In this document: piece after piece, positions 46,241 to 57,844 of the stretch | How positions within the stretch are numbered: position 1 is the first letter of the stretch | How the letters are laid out: the number at the start of each line of letters is the position of its first letter | NCBI GenBank assembly: GCA_930367205.1 | Contig: OV884009.1 | Coordinates: 87,007,189-87,071,188 of the forward strand | Reading direction: 5' to 3' | Length of the DNA: 64,000 nt | Source: Acanthosoma haemorrhoidale | Lineage: Eukaryota > Arthropoda > Insecta > Hemiptera > Acanthosomatidae | Notes under the pieces: model-generated | Seen by the model: only the letters and a program-made list of their open reading frames with translations | The model's database searches: none | What the model was told of the DNA's origin: nothing | Made by a program: the position numbers and the translations under genes

Positions 46241-47837
46241 TTCAAGTGTGATACATCACACAATAACAGCTTTTGCTACAGTTGTATGATAAAAACAATT
46301 TTCTTGATATTTTTAATAAAAGTCCACTGAAGCTCTCAAACATATTACATAATATTAATTAAGTAGTCGATATGTTTAACTTAATTCACTACTCATAATG
46401 ATAGACAAATATTTATTTGTATTATTACTGATTAAATTATTAATTATCCTTCATTATTTTCGTAGGGGCTGGTTTTAATTTTAACATCATTAGGGCATTA
46501 CAAGGTACCCCCTTGCAAAACATCATACTTCTGATTTCAGATTAAAAAACAACAACTAAGTATGGCAGAGCTTTTCCGGCTCTGAAAAATTATGGTCATA
46601 ATTTTCCTCCCTGCATTAACCTACCTTCACCCTTAATTCAATAGATTATTATAGAAGACTCGGAAGTAATAAATATGGAATAAAAACATGTATAGCCCGA
46701 GCTATCTTGTTACGTCATATCTGTAAAAAAGGAAAGAAAGACGGTTACAGCTAAAAGTGTTCATTTTACAGTACGATACCTATACACAATACCAGACAAC
46801 TCGCCCAAGTAAGACTCGTAAGAAGACAACTTACGAGTATTATCACTAGCCACAATGTCATATATAACTTCAAAATAGCAAAAAAGAGGCAATACATAAA
46901 ATTATTGTTTTTTCTGATTCACTCAGCACAATAAACAGCCCTTAAAACTGATGCGATGTACATCTCATGATCTTAAATCGAGGAGGTGATTCTACTGTGT
47001 TGGCTTCCATTCCATAAAGGAATACATAGCAAAACTAGCTGGTCAAGGTGCCAAGGGATCTGCTTCTGATTCATAAGCCATTCAAGTAAATATCCATACC
47101 TACACCGACCTACTAGTCATAGAAGCAAAGAACGCAGTGGCACGACGATGGAATGAGGTATGGCACTGGTAAAAAAACACTTACGGCCATGAAGTACGAA
47201 AACGTTGAACTCGGGTGACACCGAATGGACTGACTCCAAAGAAATCGCAAATGATTACCCGTTTGGGAATATAACGTACTCTCAATTACTCATATGTACC
47301 TTCTTCTTAACCTCGACTGACTAACCTGCTAAGAGTGAAATAATGCACCACTAACTGTTTACCAGATATAAATAGGTAATGTCGTTGCTAATAGTCATTG
47401 CTATTATCATTGGCTGTAACCGAATCTTTTCACTTTGCGGTTTAGTTTATAGTTTTTCTACAGTCTGCTTCCCTCAGGTTCACACTCACCTTTGGGATCC
47501 GGACGGTTTTCGCTTACCCTTAGACACCAAGTGTGAATTCGTGGTCATTCCAAGTCCGCATAAACTACCTATAAACCTACCCTGTTCTACCTTCTAAGGT
47601 CTTATGGAGTCAGATCAAAATGAATTAGGCTGCCCACCGGCTAGGCCACCAGCGAAGGTCAAAAACAACAGGTCCACCCATTTTATCTCTTTCTCTGCGC
47701 CCACCGGACAGTGGCTAGGGTTTTAGTGACCCTAGCCCGTGGTCCTACCAAGTTTCTGAACAAAATTTTATTAAATTTTCCATTATAAAAATTACACCCT
47801 ATCGCCCTACCGAAATGAGCTAATTTGTTTTGGATGT
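46241..47837. other. No gene recognised
   Basis: GC-richer patches at about 46960-47240 and 47480-47760 resemble old repeats or exons but I recognise neither. The frame 47379-47597 starts with a hydrophobic run (MSLLIVIAIIIG) that could be a signal peptide by chance. Confidence 0.4.
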
Positions 47838-48161
47838 GTTGACACTTTTTTTTTTTATATATATAACATTCTTTATTGTACTAAAATTACAATCTGCCTT
47901 ATTAGGCAATATATGTTTTCATTCAGTTATTTACAATTCATCATTTACTCGCTCATTCATACAATATTTACAAACAGCCCAGAGGCCTCCCAATTCCACA
48001 TGATTGTCACCTCCCTCGCATGCGAAAGAGGAAGAGGAGTCTCGGGGGTGCAATGACTTTGCTACGGGATTAGGTTGATTGGATTGGTTACTATGGAATT
48101 TCTTGAACATGGAAGGGGAGAGTTGTAAGGTATATTAAGATCGTTATAAAGGGTTTTGCTA

Positions 48162-48496
48162 CCTTTTCTCTTTTTTTTTTTTTTTTTTTTTTTGCCCTTA
48201 TTGAGGCTGAGCCTCAAACGGGCTTACCCCACGAGCCCGTGAAGCGAGCTCATGGGGTTACGTAGCCTGTGGTGCGCGTATTCCGGTGCAATGGGATTGT
48301 TGCACCGGTCAGCGCACCTTGAGTAATACTGTTTTCGTTCTTTATTTTCCAAAATAAACACAAAACTTCCAAAGAAAACAAAATAAAATAAAATCTTTTC
48401 CTTAAATCTACTTTTTACAATCCTTACTAGCTATATGTAGCAAGTTTTTTTTTAGTTTTTTTTATTTTATTTTTTTTTTTATTTTTTTTTTTGCTA
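48162..48496 (-). mobile_element. Hairpin-rich poly(A)-tailed insertion (SINE- or LINE-3'-end-like), inside B
   Basis: On the minus strand it ends in a poly(A) run (poly(T) at 48171-48193). Next to it sits a hairpin at 48194-48223 (gccc-ttattgagg-ctgag-cctcaaa-cgggc). Farther in is a double stem: ggtgcgc/gcgcacc enclosing ccggtgcaa/ttgcaccgg at 48271-48318. The rest is AT-rich with a second T-rich tract at 48431-48492. The 8-mer ttttgcta flanks it at 48154-48161 and 48489-48496, but about 310 bp of B are missing at the site, so simple insertion is not proven. I do not recognise the family. Confidence 0.6.
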
Positions 48497-48497
48497 G

Positions 48498-50580
48498 AGG
48501 AATAAAATTAATATAAACTAGTGGACAAGACTTGCGACAGAGGATGAAGGTAATGTGGGAACATTTTGTTTCATTAACTTTGATCCGCCATTGGTTACAC
48601 CAATACTCGATCCCATCAAGGTGTTTTTGAAGGTTATGGGATGCTATAACGGGGCCAGGGTGGGATGACAAGACTGCAGTGTCATCTGCAAATGGGGGTT
48701 AAGGGGACATGAGCTGTGTGTACGTTATAGAGGATGGGACCCAGGACACTGCCCTGTGGAACTCCTGCTTTTGAAAGGTAGGACTGGAGGATTAGGAAAA
48801 GGGTCTGTGGTAAATATCTTTTGAGCTTGTAGAGCAAACCTGCGTACCAAACCCTGTCAAAAGCTTGAGCTATATCAAGAAAGACAGCAGCGCAATACTG
48901 TTTGGTTTCTCAAATATATTATTTTGAGAGGATAGGGAGTAGGCTAATTGGAAGGTAAGATGAGGCGTCATTGGGTGGTTTACCGGGTTTGGCGAATAGG
49001 ACAATAATGGAATGTTTCCAGAGAAGAGGAAAGTGCGTCGTTCGGATAATGCAATTATATATGTAGTTTAGGAATAGTATGGCTTTAGGAGGAAGTTGTT
49101 TGAGAATTTGAGAAGTAAGGAGATCATATCCAGGGGATTTTCGGTAAGGTAAGTGTCGGGGGAGGGGGAGCCTTACCTGAAGGTGTCCAGTTCTCGCACC
49201 CGTTGGCGCTAGTTCGGAGGACCACCTCACCAATAATGAGGAAAAATTAAAACAATAAAATAATAAACAAAGAAAAGAAAAGCCCAATGGGCTAAAAAAT
49301 GGAAATAATAAAAATAAAAAAAAGGATAAGAGTAAGGAGCAGGGGGGTGATAAATGAACAACCTGGATCAACGTTTGAACTAAAAATTAATTCCTATAAT
49401 TTCCAATTATATCATGACTCATGACATACAAAATATAACAAACTAATTAAAAATAAAAAAAACAATATAAAAAATGAGGACATTAAGATTCGGTGAAATG
49501 TCATAAGGTAAAGCGCTTTACCGTGGTAAACGAAGATCTTCAGCGGCTGGCAGGCGGAGTCCGTTTAATCCCTTCAGTCCGTGATGATTTTGTTTTTTTT
49601 CATTAAAGCAAATGAAGAATCTTCAGTGATGAAATTTGTATGAACCTCATACAAATCGCAGCTGTTAGCAGTGGGCCAGGCCAATGTCGCAGCTAGACTG
49701 ACCTTTATCTTATACAAACAGCGGGAGCGGTGAGTCAAGTTATGGATTAAGAGTCCCATGTTGTCTACACCGATGTCTCCCAATACTTCGCTATTGACGT
49801 AATTATTAGCGTGAATATTCAATTGAACGTTCTTTTACAGGAATGTAGTAATTGCATAACTACTGACTAAATAAAAGAAGGTCTTCACAAATAATGTTAT
49901 TAATAAAATATAAATAAAAATAAACTTTTTTGGAATGTAAAATGGAGGTTCAAACATTACAATAAATCATAAACAACAAACTTTCAATAATCAATAGATA
50001 AAAACAATTATTCTAGGAACATCGATTGAATAAACTATAAATATAAATGAAAGTAAAACAATTAAATATGCACACTTATTTATAATTTGATTTACAAAAC
50101 AAATACAGAAATAAATTTAATCACTTTTCATAAAAATAACGCTAGAGAAAGTTAATTATTTATTTTACAAAAAAAAAAAAACTAGTTGTGCCTTTCTTTT
50201 TATTGTTGTTAGGTAATTTTAAAATTAAAGGTTGGATAAAAAAAGGGAAACCGAACAAATAATTAAGTCGGACAAAATTGGTAATAAGCCGCAACAGTAA
50301 GTTTTTCAGAAAGTACTAGACCTCAGAGGGGTTAACGGCATTTGGTGGAAGTGAGAGAGATATAGGTAAAGTCAGGAATTCTTGAACAGTTGTGCTGTGA
50401 GTATGGTTTTGATAAGAAAGGTGAGATGTGAAAGTATGGGTATGATGCAGAGCAAATTCCGTCGACCTATCCCCATCTGAAGCCACCCAGGACCCATCAT
50501 CACGACGGAGTGGGTGTGAAACAGGACGATACTTTAGGATTTGTTTAGTTACATTCCACAGGGAGTTATCCATGGTGACG
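48498..50580 (-). pseudogene. Family B ORF2 reverse transcriptase, split by a solo LTR
   Basis: Minus-strand fragments read LRRDDGSWVASDGDRS (near 50480), then after the LTR YRKSPGYDLLTSQILKQLPP (near 49130), SIIVLFAKPGKPPNDASSYL and PISLLPILSK. After deletions they continue HPGPVIASHNLQKHLDGIEY and WCNQWRIKVNETKCSHITF (48540-48670). The catalytic FADD box near 48690 is only partly preserved (tgtcatctgcaaat still encodes F-A-D-D-T) in a broken context. Gaps, frameshifts and the LTR inactivate it. The same blocks appear in order in the 3.9-6.1 kb copy. Confidence 0.88.
49154..50296. mobile_element. Solo LTR, 1143 bp, with 5-bp target duplication
   Basis: The segment starts TGTCGGGGGAGG and ends CCGCAACA, so it has TG...CA ends. 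It is flanked by gtaag at 49149-49153 and 50297-50301. The intact B copy at about 5094-5120 reads ggtaaggtaagtttttcag without interruption, which gives the empty site. TG...CA ends, a 5-bp duplication and no internal gene mean a solo LTR left by recombination between two LTRs. The 3' side is very AT-rich. Whether the parent was gypsy, BEL or copia cannot be told. A small minus-strand frame at 49574-49822 is unassigned. Confidence 0.9.
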
Positions 50581-50979
50581 GAGAGGAGAGGTGGGAATTT
50601 AATGAATCGGAACGGAAGGATGCCAATTGCCGATTTACCAATCTGCAGTACTGATTGTAAGAGCGGCGATCAGCAGGATGCCGGGTTCTTTGCCACACTG
50701 TTATTCGATTAGATCTTTAAGATGCTGAGGTAAAATATTATGATTGTGAATTTTTGGATGACGATGCCTCCCAAGTCGACCTTTGGGTCAGAGTAGTGAA
50801 AGAATGCACTGCATCGTCTAGGTCTTGGGAATTGGTAAATGTTTAATATTAAAGGACTATGATCGGAGGAGAGGTCATCGAGGCGCGTAAGTGGATAGTT
50901 TAGTGTTCCTGAACTATTGTAGGAGAAAGAGTCAAGGAGATCTGGATTTCGGTTGGAATCTGATGGCTAGCAGGTGGCT

Positions 50980-51485
50980 GTGTCAGGAGAGATAGCGGAG
51001 CAATGTTTCCGTGTGAGTGCAGACAGCAAAGCACGTCCTCGAGTATTCGTGGATCTTGATCCCTAAAGTGGGTGGGGCCACAAGGAAATGATGTCCGATG
51101 GATTCCAGAGAGGAGATGAATTGGGAATCGGAAATGGATTTATTGGGAGGGTAGTACACTGATGCTAGAGTAAGGGGAAAAGTGAAGGTTCTGATTGACA
51201 CTGCAGTGGACTGAAGGAAATCATGTGCTACCAAAGGAACTATGTGATGGGAAATGGAGTTATGGACAATGACAGCGGGACCTGCACGAGCTCTTCCATC
51301 TGGGTGATCAGTTCGGTAAGTATGGTACTGTCGAACGGTAAATTGTCGTTTACTCGTAAGTCTTGTTTCAGTAGTAAGAGCTACGTCGATGTTCTTGTCG
51401 TGGAGCAGTGCTGTCAGTTCGTTAGTGAGGGTGCTGACACATTCGCATTCCAAAGGAGAATAGATAAGCAGTCAGAAGGATCCAA
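50980..51485 (-). pseudogene. Family B ORF2 N-terminus: APE-like endonuclease
   Basis: The minus strand reads ECECVSTLTNELTALLHDKN, DVALTTETRLTSKRQFTV with the Glu of the endonuclease L-x-E-T-x-L box, RTDHPDGRARAGPAVIVHNS and ASVYYPPNKSISDSQF. The domain cuts the target DNA in LINE integration. The GGDFNAKH box seen in the 3.9-6.1 kb copy is lost through a deletion near 51060-51090. It follows ORF1 closely, as expected of a Jockey element. Not functional. Confidence 0.85.
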
Positions 51486-51489
51486 TTAC

Positions 51490-52440
51490 GTATTTTGTTT
51501 AACGGGGATAAGGTAGGAGACAAGATTTGTAAGAAGGGAAATGAGAGTGGTAACTAATATATATTGGTTCTGAACTCTGTAAGGAATGAAGTTAATAGGC
51601 TGGTGAGATCCAAAGAACTTGAAGGTGGAGGAATATGCGAAATGTGTGGTTGATTGAGTTTGCTGGTTGCCGGGATGAACGGAATGCTGGGGAAGATGAA
51701 CTTGCGGACAGGGATTGGGCGGTGCCTGTGACTGCTCTCTGTTCCAAACTGCATTGGCAAAAGTGACAGAAGACCTCTCATTTCTGACTGGGACGCTTCT
51801 TGAGCTACCTGTGGCTGGCTTCTCTTCTTCTGGCCGACGACGTTGTTCGCTCCTGGACTTGAGGATTCTGTAAGCGTCGCAACCCTTGTAGTTGGCCGGA
51901 TGGCCTTGCTGGCAGAGCACGCATACTGCAGGCGATTTCAGGGGCTTTCTGCACAATTCACTTTTGTGCTGCCCCTTGCATTTTACACACCTGGGAGGGT
52001 GGTGACAGTATGACTTCGTGTGCCCATATACCTGGCAATTATGACATTGGACTATGTCACGTTTGGGGTAAGGTTTCTCAACTTCTACCCTTGTGTAATA
52101 CATGTGGGTCAGTTCGTAGATTTTTTCTACTCCTGGTGTTCGCTCTAGATCGACAATGAACAAGGGCAGTGGTGTCTTGATCGCTTCGTCTTGTTGCCTA
52201 CCCTCACGGAGCACGCTCGTTATTTGGCGAACTTTGAAACCGAGAGTTCTGCTTCAATTTCGTCAGCTGGTGTGGTCGGGTGAAGATTTCTGATCACTAC
52301 TCCTAGCGATCTTTCCTGGTTTAACTGGTAAATATGGAAGTCAGCCTTGGTTTATTCCAAGTATTTAACTATCGCTCGATATGTATCGGCAGTGTCCGGA
52401 GAAACTTTCGCGTCCCGAGACCGATTGAGGCACGTGTATT
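51490..52440 (-). pseudogene. Family B ORF1 (gag-like) with three CCHC zinc knuckles
   Basis: The longest frame (51486-52214) holds three knuckles in a row: CHNCQVYGHTKSYC (C-x2-C-x4-H-x4-C), CVKCKGQHKSELC and CVLCQQGHPANYKGC, between about 52055 and 51880. Before them is PLPLFIVDLERTPGVEKIY, and in a shifted frame farther upstream ERSLGVVIRNLHPTTPADEI (near 52270), the domain that precedes the knuckles in Jockey ORF1. After them come a basic R/E-rich and a proline/glutamine-rich tail. ORF1 binds the LINE RNA. One frameshift near 52215 and stops at about 52225 and 52350 break it. Confidence 0.9.
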
Positions 52441-52456
52441 TGCCCGGTTGACACTT

Positions 52457-53605
52457 CTAGAAAACAATTTCTTCTTTTTTTTTTTTTTTTTTACGTAACT
52501 TATAACTTTAACCACTGATATCAATTGCACGTTACTTATGAAACTTTTCAATTCTTTATGTTTGTGTGACAATATACTAGCTTACGAATTTTCTTCAATT
52601 CCGCAAATGTCCGATGCCCATGATGGTACATACTTCACACTGCTCCAAACCCCCCACCCTCTGTACAATTAATTATATGAAGCGAACCAGCAATAAAGTG
52701 CAACTGGTCTTTACAGCCTTGAGATACATTAGAGTGGTACGGTGCGTGACCACATGCAATACCCCAGCCCTCCCTTTTATTGTATGCTTACACCGGGTTC
52801 TGTAAACAATTACATGCTTTTAAAAATTGTTTATAACGTTTCTGAGATCGCCTATTTCCTCTAATAAACAATTTAAATCCCATTTCGTCCAGTTTAAATT
52901 GATTTAAGGGAAATCCGCTTCTTAAGAACATTGAAAAATCAATAATCCAACGCAATACCCCCAGATTACTGACAAAGCTGTATAATGCAATTTCATACAG
53001 ATATCAAAGAAAAATCACATTTAATTATTTTCATGTCACGTATTACTTTGTTGGTTTGTCATTTGCATTGCTTTGTTTCGTTTGAAATTCAATGCCCTGT
53101 CAAAGGTTCAAACGAACAAAGAAGACTGATCGTTTATTTGGCCAGATCACGCAGTTTCTAACTGACTCACATTGACCAGTGAATTTTGTCTTACTCCTAA
53201 AACTTCATACTTATTTGTGTTGGTTCTATTATTCTCCAGCTGGATAAAGATTGTTATTTATGACGTGACAGCAGAAAGTTTGTAGTAATGTGCTAAAACT
53301 TTCGTCCCAAAAAACACCTTTTGAATAATAAAAAACAACTGCTTGACCTGTTTTCTGTTATACTTATCTTCGGATCAACTAGAAAAAAGCAAGAGGCGAA
53401 CAAGAGTGGAATTGGAAGCCAAAACTTGCTGATCTGAGGTGAGGTGCCTTCCTGAGCTGCCTCATATCCAACAGCAGTGATCTACTCTTGTTAGAACTCT
53501 GAAAACGTAGCCAGAGCTATAGTCTTTCAATTTTCAGAGAGCTAGAACGGCATTGTGTTTAGCAAATATTTAATATATATATATATATTATTATTCATAA
53601 TCGTC
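52457..53605. other. No gene recognised
   Basis: A poly(T) tract at 52475-52492 lies right beside the B target duplication and may mark another retroposed scrap. A (TA)n run lies at 53572-53588. Nothing coding was recognised. Confidence 0.5.
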
Positions 53606-53609
53606 AGTT

Positions 53610-55795
53610 GTGTTTTTTTTCTTTCATAGTCCCTTTAAACTTACAGACAACTATATATAATTATAGATCCTCAGGCGAATCTATTTACAAATTATTTTTG
53701 TATTTCCTGTAGCATCGCTACATTATATACAGGTTTTGTTATTTTATAAAAATTATATAATAAATAAACAAGTATAATGATATACATTATACGTGACTGG
53801 ACTAAACTGACTAATAAAGGTGATGGGGCTCATATTTTTTATCAACCTTAAAACTAACTTACATACTAATTCTTAGCCTGATTTTTCCCGTTTTAATGAA
53901 CTCACCCACCGGTAGCACACCAAGCAACGGGTGCAGGTCAGCGTTCTTCAACCTCTCGAAAGAGGTATGTCGGACCACTTTTCGCATGATCCCATTCTGG
54001 AAATGTTGGAGACATTTGGCTGTATTGTCAGCCAATTGGGTAAATAGCGGGGCACCGTACAGCAGAGCTGGCCGGAGGACACATTTATATATCATCAATT
54101 TTAGACGAAGCGACAGGTCGGGTGAAGTTATCAAGTGCGATAGCCGGTAAGACCTTGTCGTACTTTTTCTATTTTATTACTAAAATGAGTAGATAAATGG
54201 AGACGCATATCCATTTTTATACCCAAATAGTGCATTGAGAAAGCTGGTGAGTTCTCTTTCCCTCCTATGCTATACGATTTTGGCAAGGATTTTTTCCCCT
54301 TTTGGAGGGAGAAGATTACGCAGTCGGCCTTCCCGGCGTTAACACTGATGTTTAACATGCCCAGTCTGTCACTGATAACGTTACAAACTAACTCGGCCTA
54401 TGTAAGAGCTCTTTGTGCACTCATGGTGCTGCTGTAAACCGCAATGTCGTCGGCAAAAGCGATTACAGTAGCTTTCTTATAGTTTGTCTCAACAATTTCA
54501 GATGTTTACATGCTGAAAAGAACCGGAGACAGAACTGCACCTTGAGGAACTCCACAAGTCAGAGGGAATGGGTTAGAGAGGCAATCACCCACCCGTACCC
54601 TCACCAATCTGTTCTTCAAGAACGAAACCAACATGGTGTATAGCTGCTCTGGGCATTCCCAGTCACAAATCTGTCGGCACAGCATCCCGTGGGGCACTGA
54701 GTCGAAAGCCTGCGTGCAGTCCAACGAGATCATAGCAGTTGCTGTATTCTTGTTGATACCGAGGGTGGCTTCCGTCTGTACCTTCACAAGCGGATGTTTT
54801 GTACTCAGATGAGCCTCAAAACCTGTCTGTTCGCACGGAATGAAAGCATTTTCCGAACAGAACTCCTTCAGGTAGTACAGTATTATCTTTTCGAGAATCT
54901 TTCCCATGTGAGGGAGGAGACTGATCGGGCGATAGTGGGCTGGGTGGTCGCCTCTCTTTGTGGGCTTGCGCAGCGGGAACATGATAGCTTTTTTCCACGC
55001 TGTTGGGAAGTATCGCAACGTGATACATGAATTGTACAGGTTAACGAGTTGGGCAATCCCTCTCCTCGGCAGCTGTTTCAGCAATACCGTTTGCACCCTG
55101 TCTCCCCCTGGTGCTCGGGTTCCCTGACACCGGCGAAGAATCACCTTGAGCTGCTTTGGGGAGACAAACATATAGTTCTGACCTGTCCTCAGCTGCTGAG
55201 GATCGTGGTAGTTACCTGTCCTAGCGGCGTTGTCGGTGGTATAGTGGTCGGTCCGTATTTTCACCTGTTTTCCCGATGTGTACAGGGTGTCTCCGTCATG
55301 AAGACGGGCACCTGAGTCCTTCTTGGTAGTAGTCCTAAGGAGTTTCCAAAACTTACGGAAATCGCCATGTAAGCCACGAAGCCGTTCGTGCCACATTATC
55401 GTCTTCCAATTCCTCATTAAGCCACGAATTTGCGTTGTTCGAGAGTTTACTACTTTCTTGGCTTGGCGAGTCCTTGTTCTATACCAGTTATTCTTCCAAT
55501 TATTGCGTGATGCAATAAGTCGAAGAATATGGTCTGGTGGTTTTTGTAGCATGTGGTGGCTTCGGGATAAACTTAGGGATAGCAGTGTCAGCTGCATCGA
55601 CGATAACCTCGGTCACGAAAGCTACCTGTCGATCCACTTCCTCTGTAGTGGGGAGAACAGGAACCGTATGCAATTGGTGGCAAAGTTGTGATCTATATAG
55701 GTCCCAGTCGGCTCGCCTATAGTCGTACTTCGTGGGATGTGGGATTACAACTCTACCGTCAATGGAATACAGGACTGGCAGGTGGTCGGTCGTCA
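53610..55795 (-). mobile_element. LINE family A, 2.2-kb 5'-truncated copy
   Basis: It is nearly identical in order to the copy at 20.6-23.4 kb, reading leftwards. Its A-rich 3' end appears as gttttttttctttcatag near 53610, and similarity stops at about 55791 inside the endonuclease. About 95 bp are deleted near the ORF2 stop compared with copy 2. No convincing target duplication was seen. Confidence 0.9.
53860..55795 (-). pseudogene. Family A ORF2: endonuclease end plus reverse transcriptase
   Basis: It carries the longest uninterrupted LINE frame of the window, 363 codons at 54506-55597. It covers RAPGGDRVQTVLLKQLPR, HYRPISLLPHMGKILEKI, SLDCTQAFDSVPHGML and CGVPQGAVLSPVLFSM. A TAC-to-TAA change at 54503-54505 then stops it just before the catalytic AFADDIA (about 54440-54460), which remains readable downstream. 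The endonuclease end (PVLYSIDGRVVIPHPTKYDY) is in another frame at 55500-55795. Thumb and tail (LKLMIYKCVLRPALLYGAPL) lie at 53860-54134. Compared with copy 2 fewer stops are present, so it may be younger. Confidence 0.92.
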
Positions 55796-57129
55796 CAAAT
55801 ATACACATATTAAAAATATTTATGTGGTTTTTAATCTCACTATTTTCTTTAACGGCTAATAATTATTAAAAACAGTGGGATTGTAGAGGTCCACAAATAA
55901 TTATAAATTCATAAAGAACTATTTCCCTGGGCAGTGGATCTTTCTGAATACAAGTAATGGCCTAATAACAATCCAGGACATGTCAGGAGCGTTCTCCAAA
56001 AGCCAATATGTAATTGGTACTGTGATACCCTGTTGAGGACCCAATATGCTGTACCATTGTCCTGGGTGCTGAAGTTGGCCCAAATCACAATCGCTGCACA
56101 TGATTAGTCCCTCTTCACTAATTCAGGCCTTGGTCAATAGTGCCCTGTGTTCAAGGGCCTCGAGTGCTACCTCTGCAGCGGTTCCATCAGCCATTTACTC
56201 ACCACCTAATGCTATTTGTTCGTCTGCTTCCTGGCTAAATGTGCATTTAGAACCCAGTTTAAATATTTGATCTTCAATGAGGCCTTGATGTGGCTAAACG
56301 TATAAATTTCATCGGAGTTTTTTTTAATATCTTAAAATTGTATTTTTAGAGACAAAAAAATAAATGAACTAGTTGATCCGAGGATCATTATTTGCCTACC
56401 TATTATTTCGTCTAGATCAAAAATTGTTATTATACTGACCAAAATTTGACAACAATAAAGTAAATCCTATTTTTTTTAAATATACAGTACAATCTCGCTA
56501 GTCCATTGAAAAATTCCGGATTATCGGGATCCGATAATCAAACAATTTTGCACATTCGTAAGTATATGTATATTTCAAAAATAATTAAATATATATGTAA
56601 ATATGTACATCGTAAGAACTAATAAAATTAGTTTCGTCGTCATTCGCGGGAAGATTTATTGACTAGAAAGGGGTTGAAGATTTTTCTCGCTTATGCCAAA
56701 GGAGAGATTTTTTGTAATTTATTTGTATTTGTAGGATTACATGTTGATCAATGGGGTGTAAGAGTGGTAGAGTCTTTGGAGGTATGAATAGAACTTGAAT
56801 TTATTTATCTTCAGATTATAGGTTCTTATAGGTTAGGGTCCCATGGTGTGTTATCCAGAAGTAGCAAAGCTTTAGCAGGCAAGTTGTGGTCTTTTGAAAA
56901 ATTGTTTTCAGCCGAAATAAAATTTTGCTTGAACCATTTGGTAAAAAAATCTTGGTAACCCTTTCTTTGGTTTGGTTTTTATATGCTACTGGTAAGTAAG
57001 AGACGTTTTTAAATGGTCTCGGATGCTCCGCTGTCATCCACGTTGGTCACTTGCTTGGACATTAACTCAAATTTCTTTTGAGAAGAGCCAACCGTCAAAA
57101 CATCACTAGATAATGTTTCTCCTGTAATA
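55796..57129. other. No gene recognised, apart from a pogo-like end
   Basis: A GC-richer patch at 55920-56240 has a 60-codon minus-strand frame (55919-56101) that I cannot assign. See 56485-56543 for a possible transposon end. Confidence 0.4.
56485..56543. mobile_element. Possible pogo/Tigger-type terminal repeat
   Basis: The sequence TA|CAGTACAATCTCGCTAGTCC followed by ccggattatcgggatccgataatc resembles the ends of pogo/Tigger elements, which start CAGT with a T-C-G-x-T-T-A-T-C-C-G-like core and insert at TA. I found no matching right end and no transposase, so this is tentative. Confidence 0.35.
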
Positions 57130-57670
57130 GTTAATAACTGATACGTGCTTCACTACGCCGCAGTGAACCCTTGTTGCGTGAAGATCCCTCGTTGAGTAAA
57201 ACAGTGGCCTTTTGCAAATCTGTGGAGATGGCAGCTGACAACTTGCGAGTAATCAAGGAACAAGAAGATTAACTGCAGCTAGAGGTCTTCAAGTTGGTGA
57301 GGAGTAACTATCAGCAGTCTGTAAATAATTATGTCTGGAAGTAGGAGTAAATTTCTTGATTGTACACGTTGTGGGTAGAAACACTCAAAGAATCGTTGTC
57401 CTGCATTTGGCCAAGAGTGTTACAAATGCAATAAAATTGGGCATTGAGCTACACTCTGTGGTAGAGGAGTGAAAAAAGTTGAAAATGTGGGTGTTTCTGA
57501 TCACAATGAGGCATTTGATGATTTTGGCATTGGTTCCATTAAAGTAAATCAAATAAATAAAAACAAAAATCGTGAATGGTTGGAAAATATAGAAATTAAT
57601 GTGTTGGAGGCATTTAGGGGGTTCAAAATAAAGCCTATTGGTGCAATTAAGTTGAAAATTAGTTATTAAA
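57130..57670 (+). pseudogene. G1 gag C-terminus with CCHC knuckles, plus protease scrap
   Basis: SKTVAFCKSVEMAADNLRVI near 57200 is the end of a gag capsid. Knuckles follow at about 57360-57455: CTRCG-x-KHSKNRC and CYKCNKIGH-x-ATLC, each with an in-frame stop where W or another residue would stand. From 57469 a clean frame reads KKVENVGVSDHNEAFDDFGI and ends IKPIGAIKLKISY at 57669, the last strand of a retropepsin. The D-T-G active site that should lie between them is gone, so about 40-60 codons were deleted. Confidence 0.75.
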
Positions 57671-57844
57671 ATAAATGTTGTACAACAGAATTTGTAGTTT
57701 TTCAGAAAAATGTAGGTTGCTGGGACTCAGAACATGTTTGGATCTAAATTGAATTAAAAAAGTAGAGGATATCAAAACTACAAATATCTCCAAATTTCTG
57801 GAGCAAAATAATGATGTTTTAAAGGTTTAGGTTGGTTTCCAGAC

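Larger units (their letters stand above)
47848..52446 (-). mobile_element. LINE family B (Jockey clade), most complete copy, with two later insertions
   Basis: Perfect 10-bp direct repeats gttgacactt at 47838-47847 and 52447-52456 bracket the whole unit. It reads leftwards and contains ORF1 (51490-52440), the endonuclease (50980-51480), the reverse transcriptase (48500-50580) and the 3' tail. It is interrupted by a 1143-bp solo LTR at 49154-50296 and a hairpin-rich segment at 48162-48496. Without these the B sequence left is about 3.1 kb. The 5' end lies inside ORF1, so even this copy is slightly truncated. Confidence 0.92.

Noticed and set aside
47379..47597. Possible secreted protein exon with a hydrophobic start
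   Set aside because: It has no GC or codon-use contrast and no splice donor of quality, unlike the exon at 6850.
54413..55722. Several plus-strand open frames of 60-120 codons
   Set aside because: All lie antisense to the family A ORF2 and repeat the minus-strand shadows seen over the copy at 21.6-22.5 kb.
55919..56101. 60-codon minus-strand frame with Cys, His and Trp residues
   Set aside because: It does not fit an endonuclease, zinc finger or any LINE block I could test by eye, so no function is claimed.
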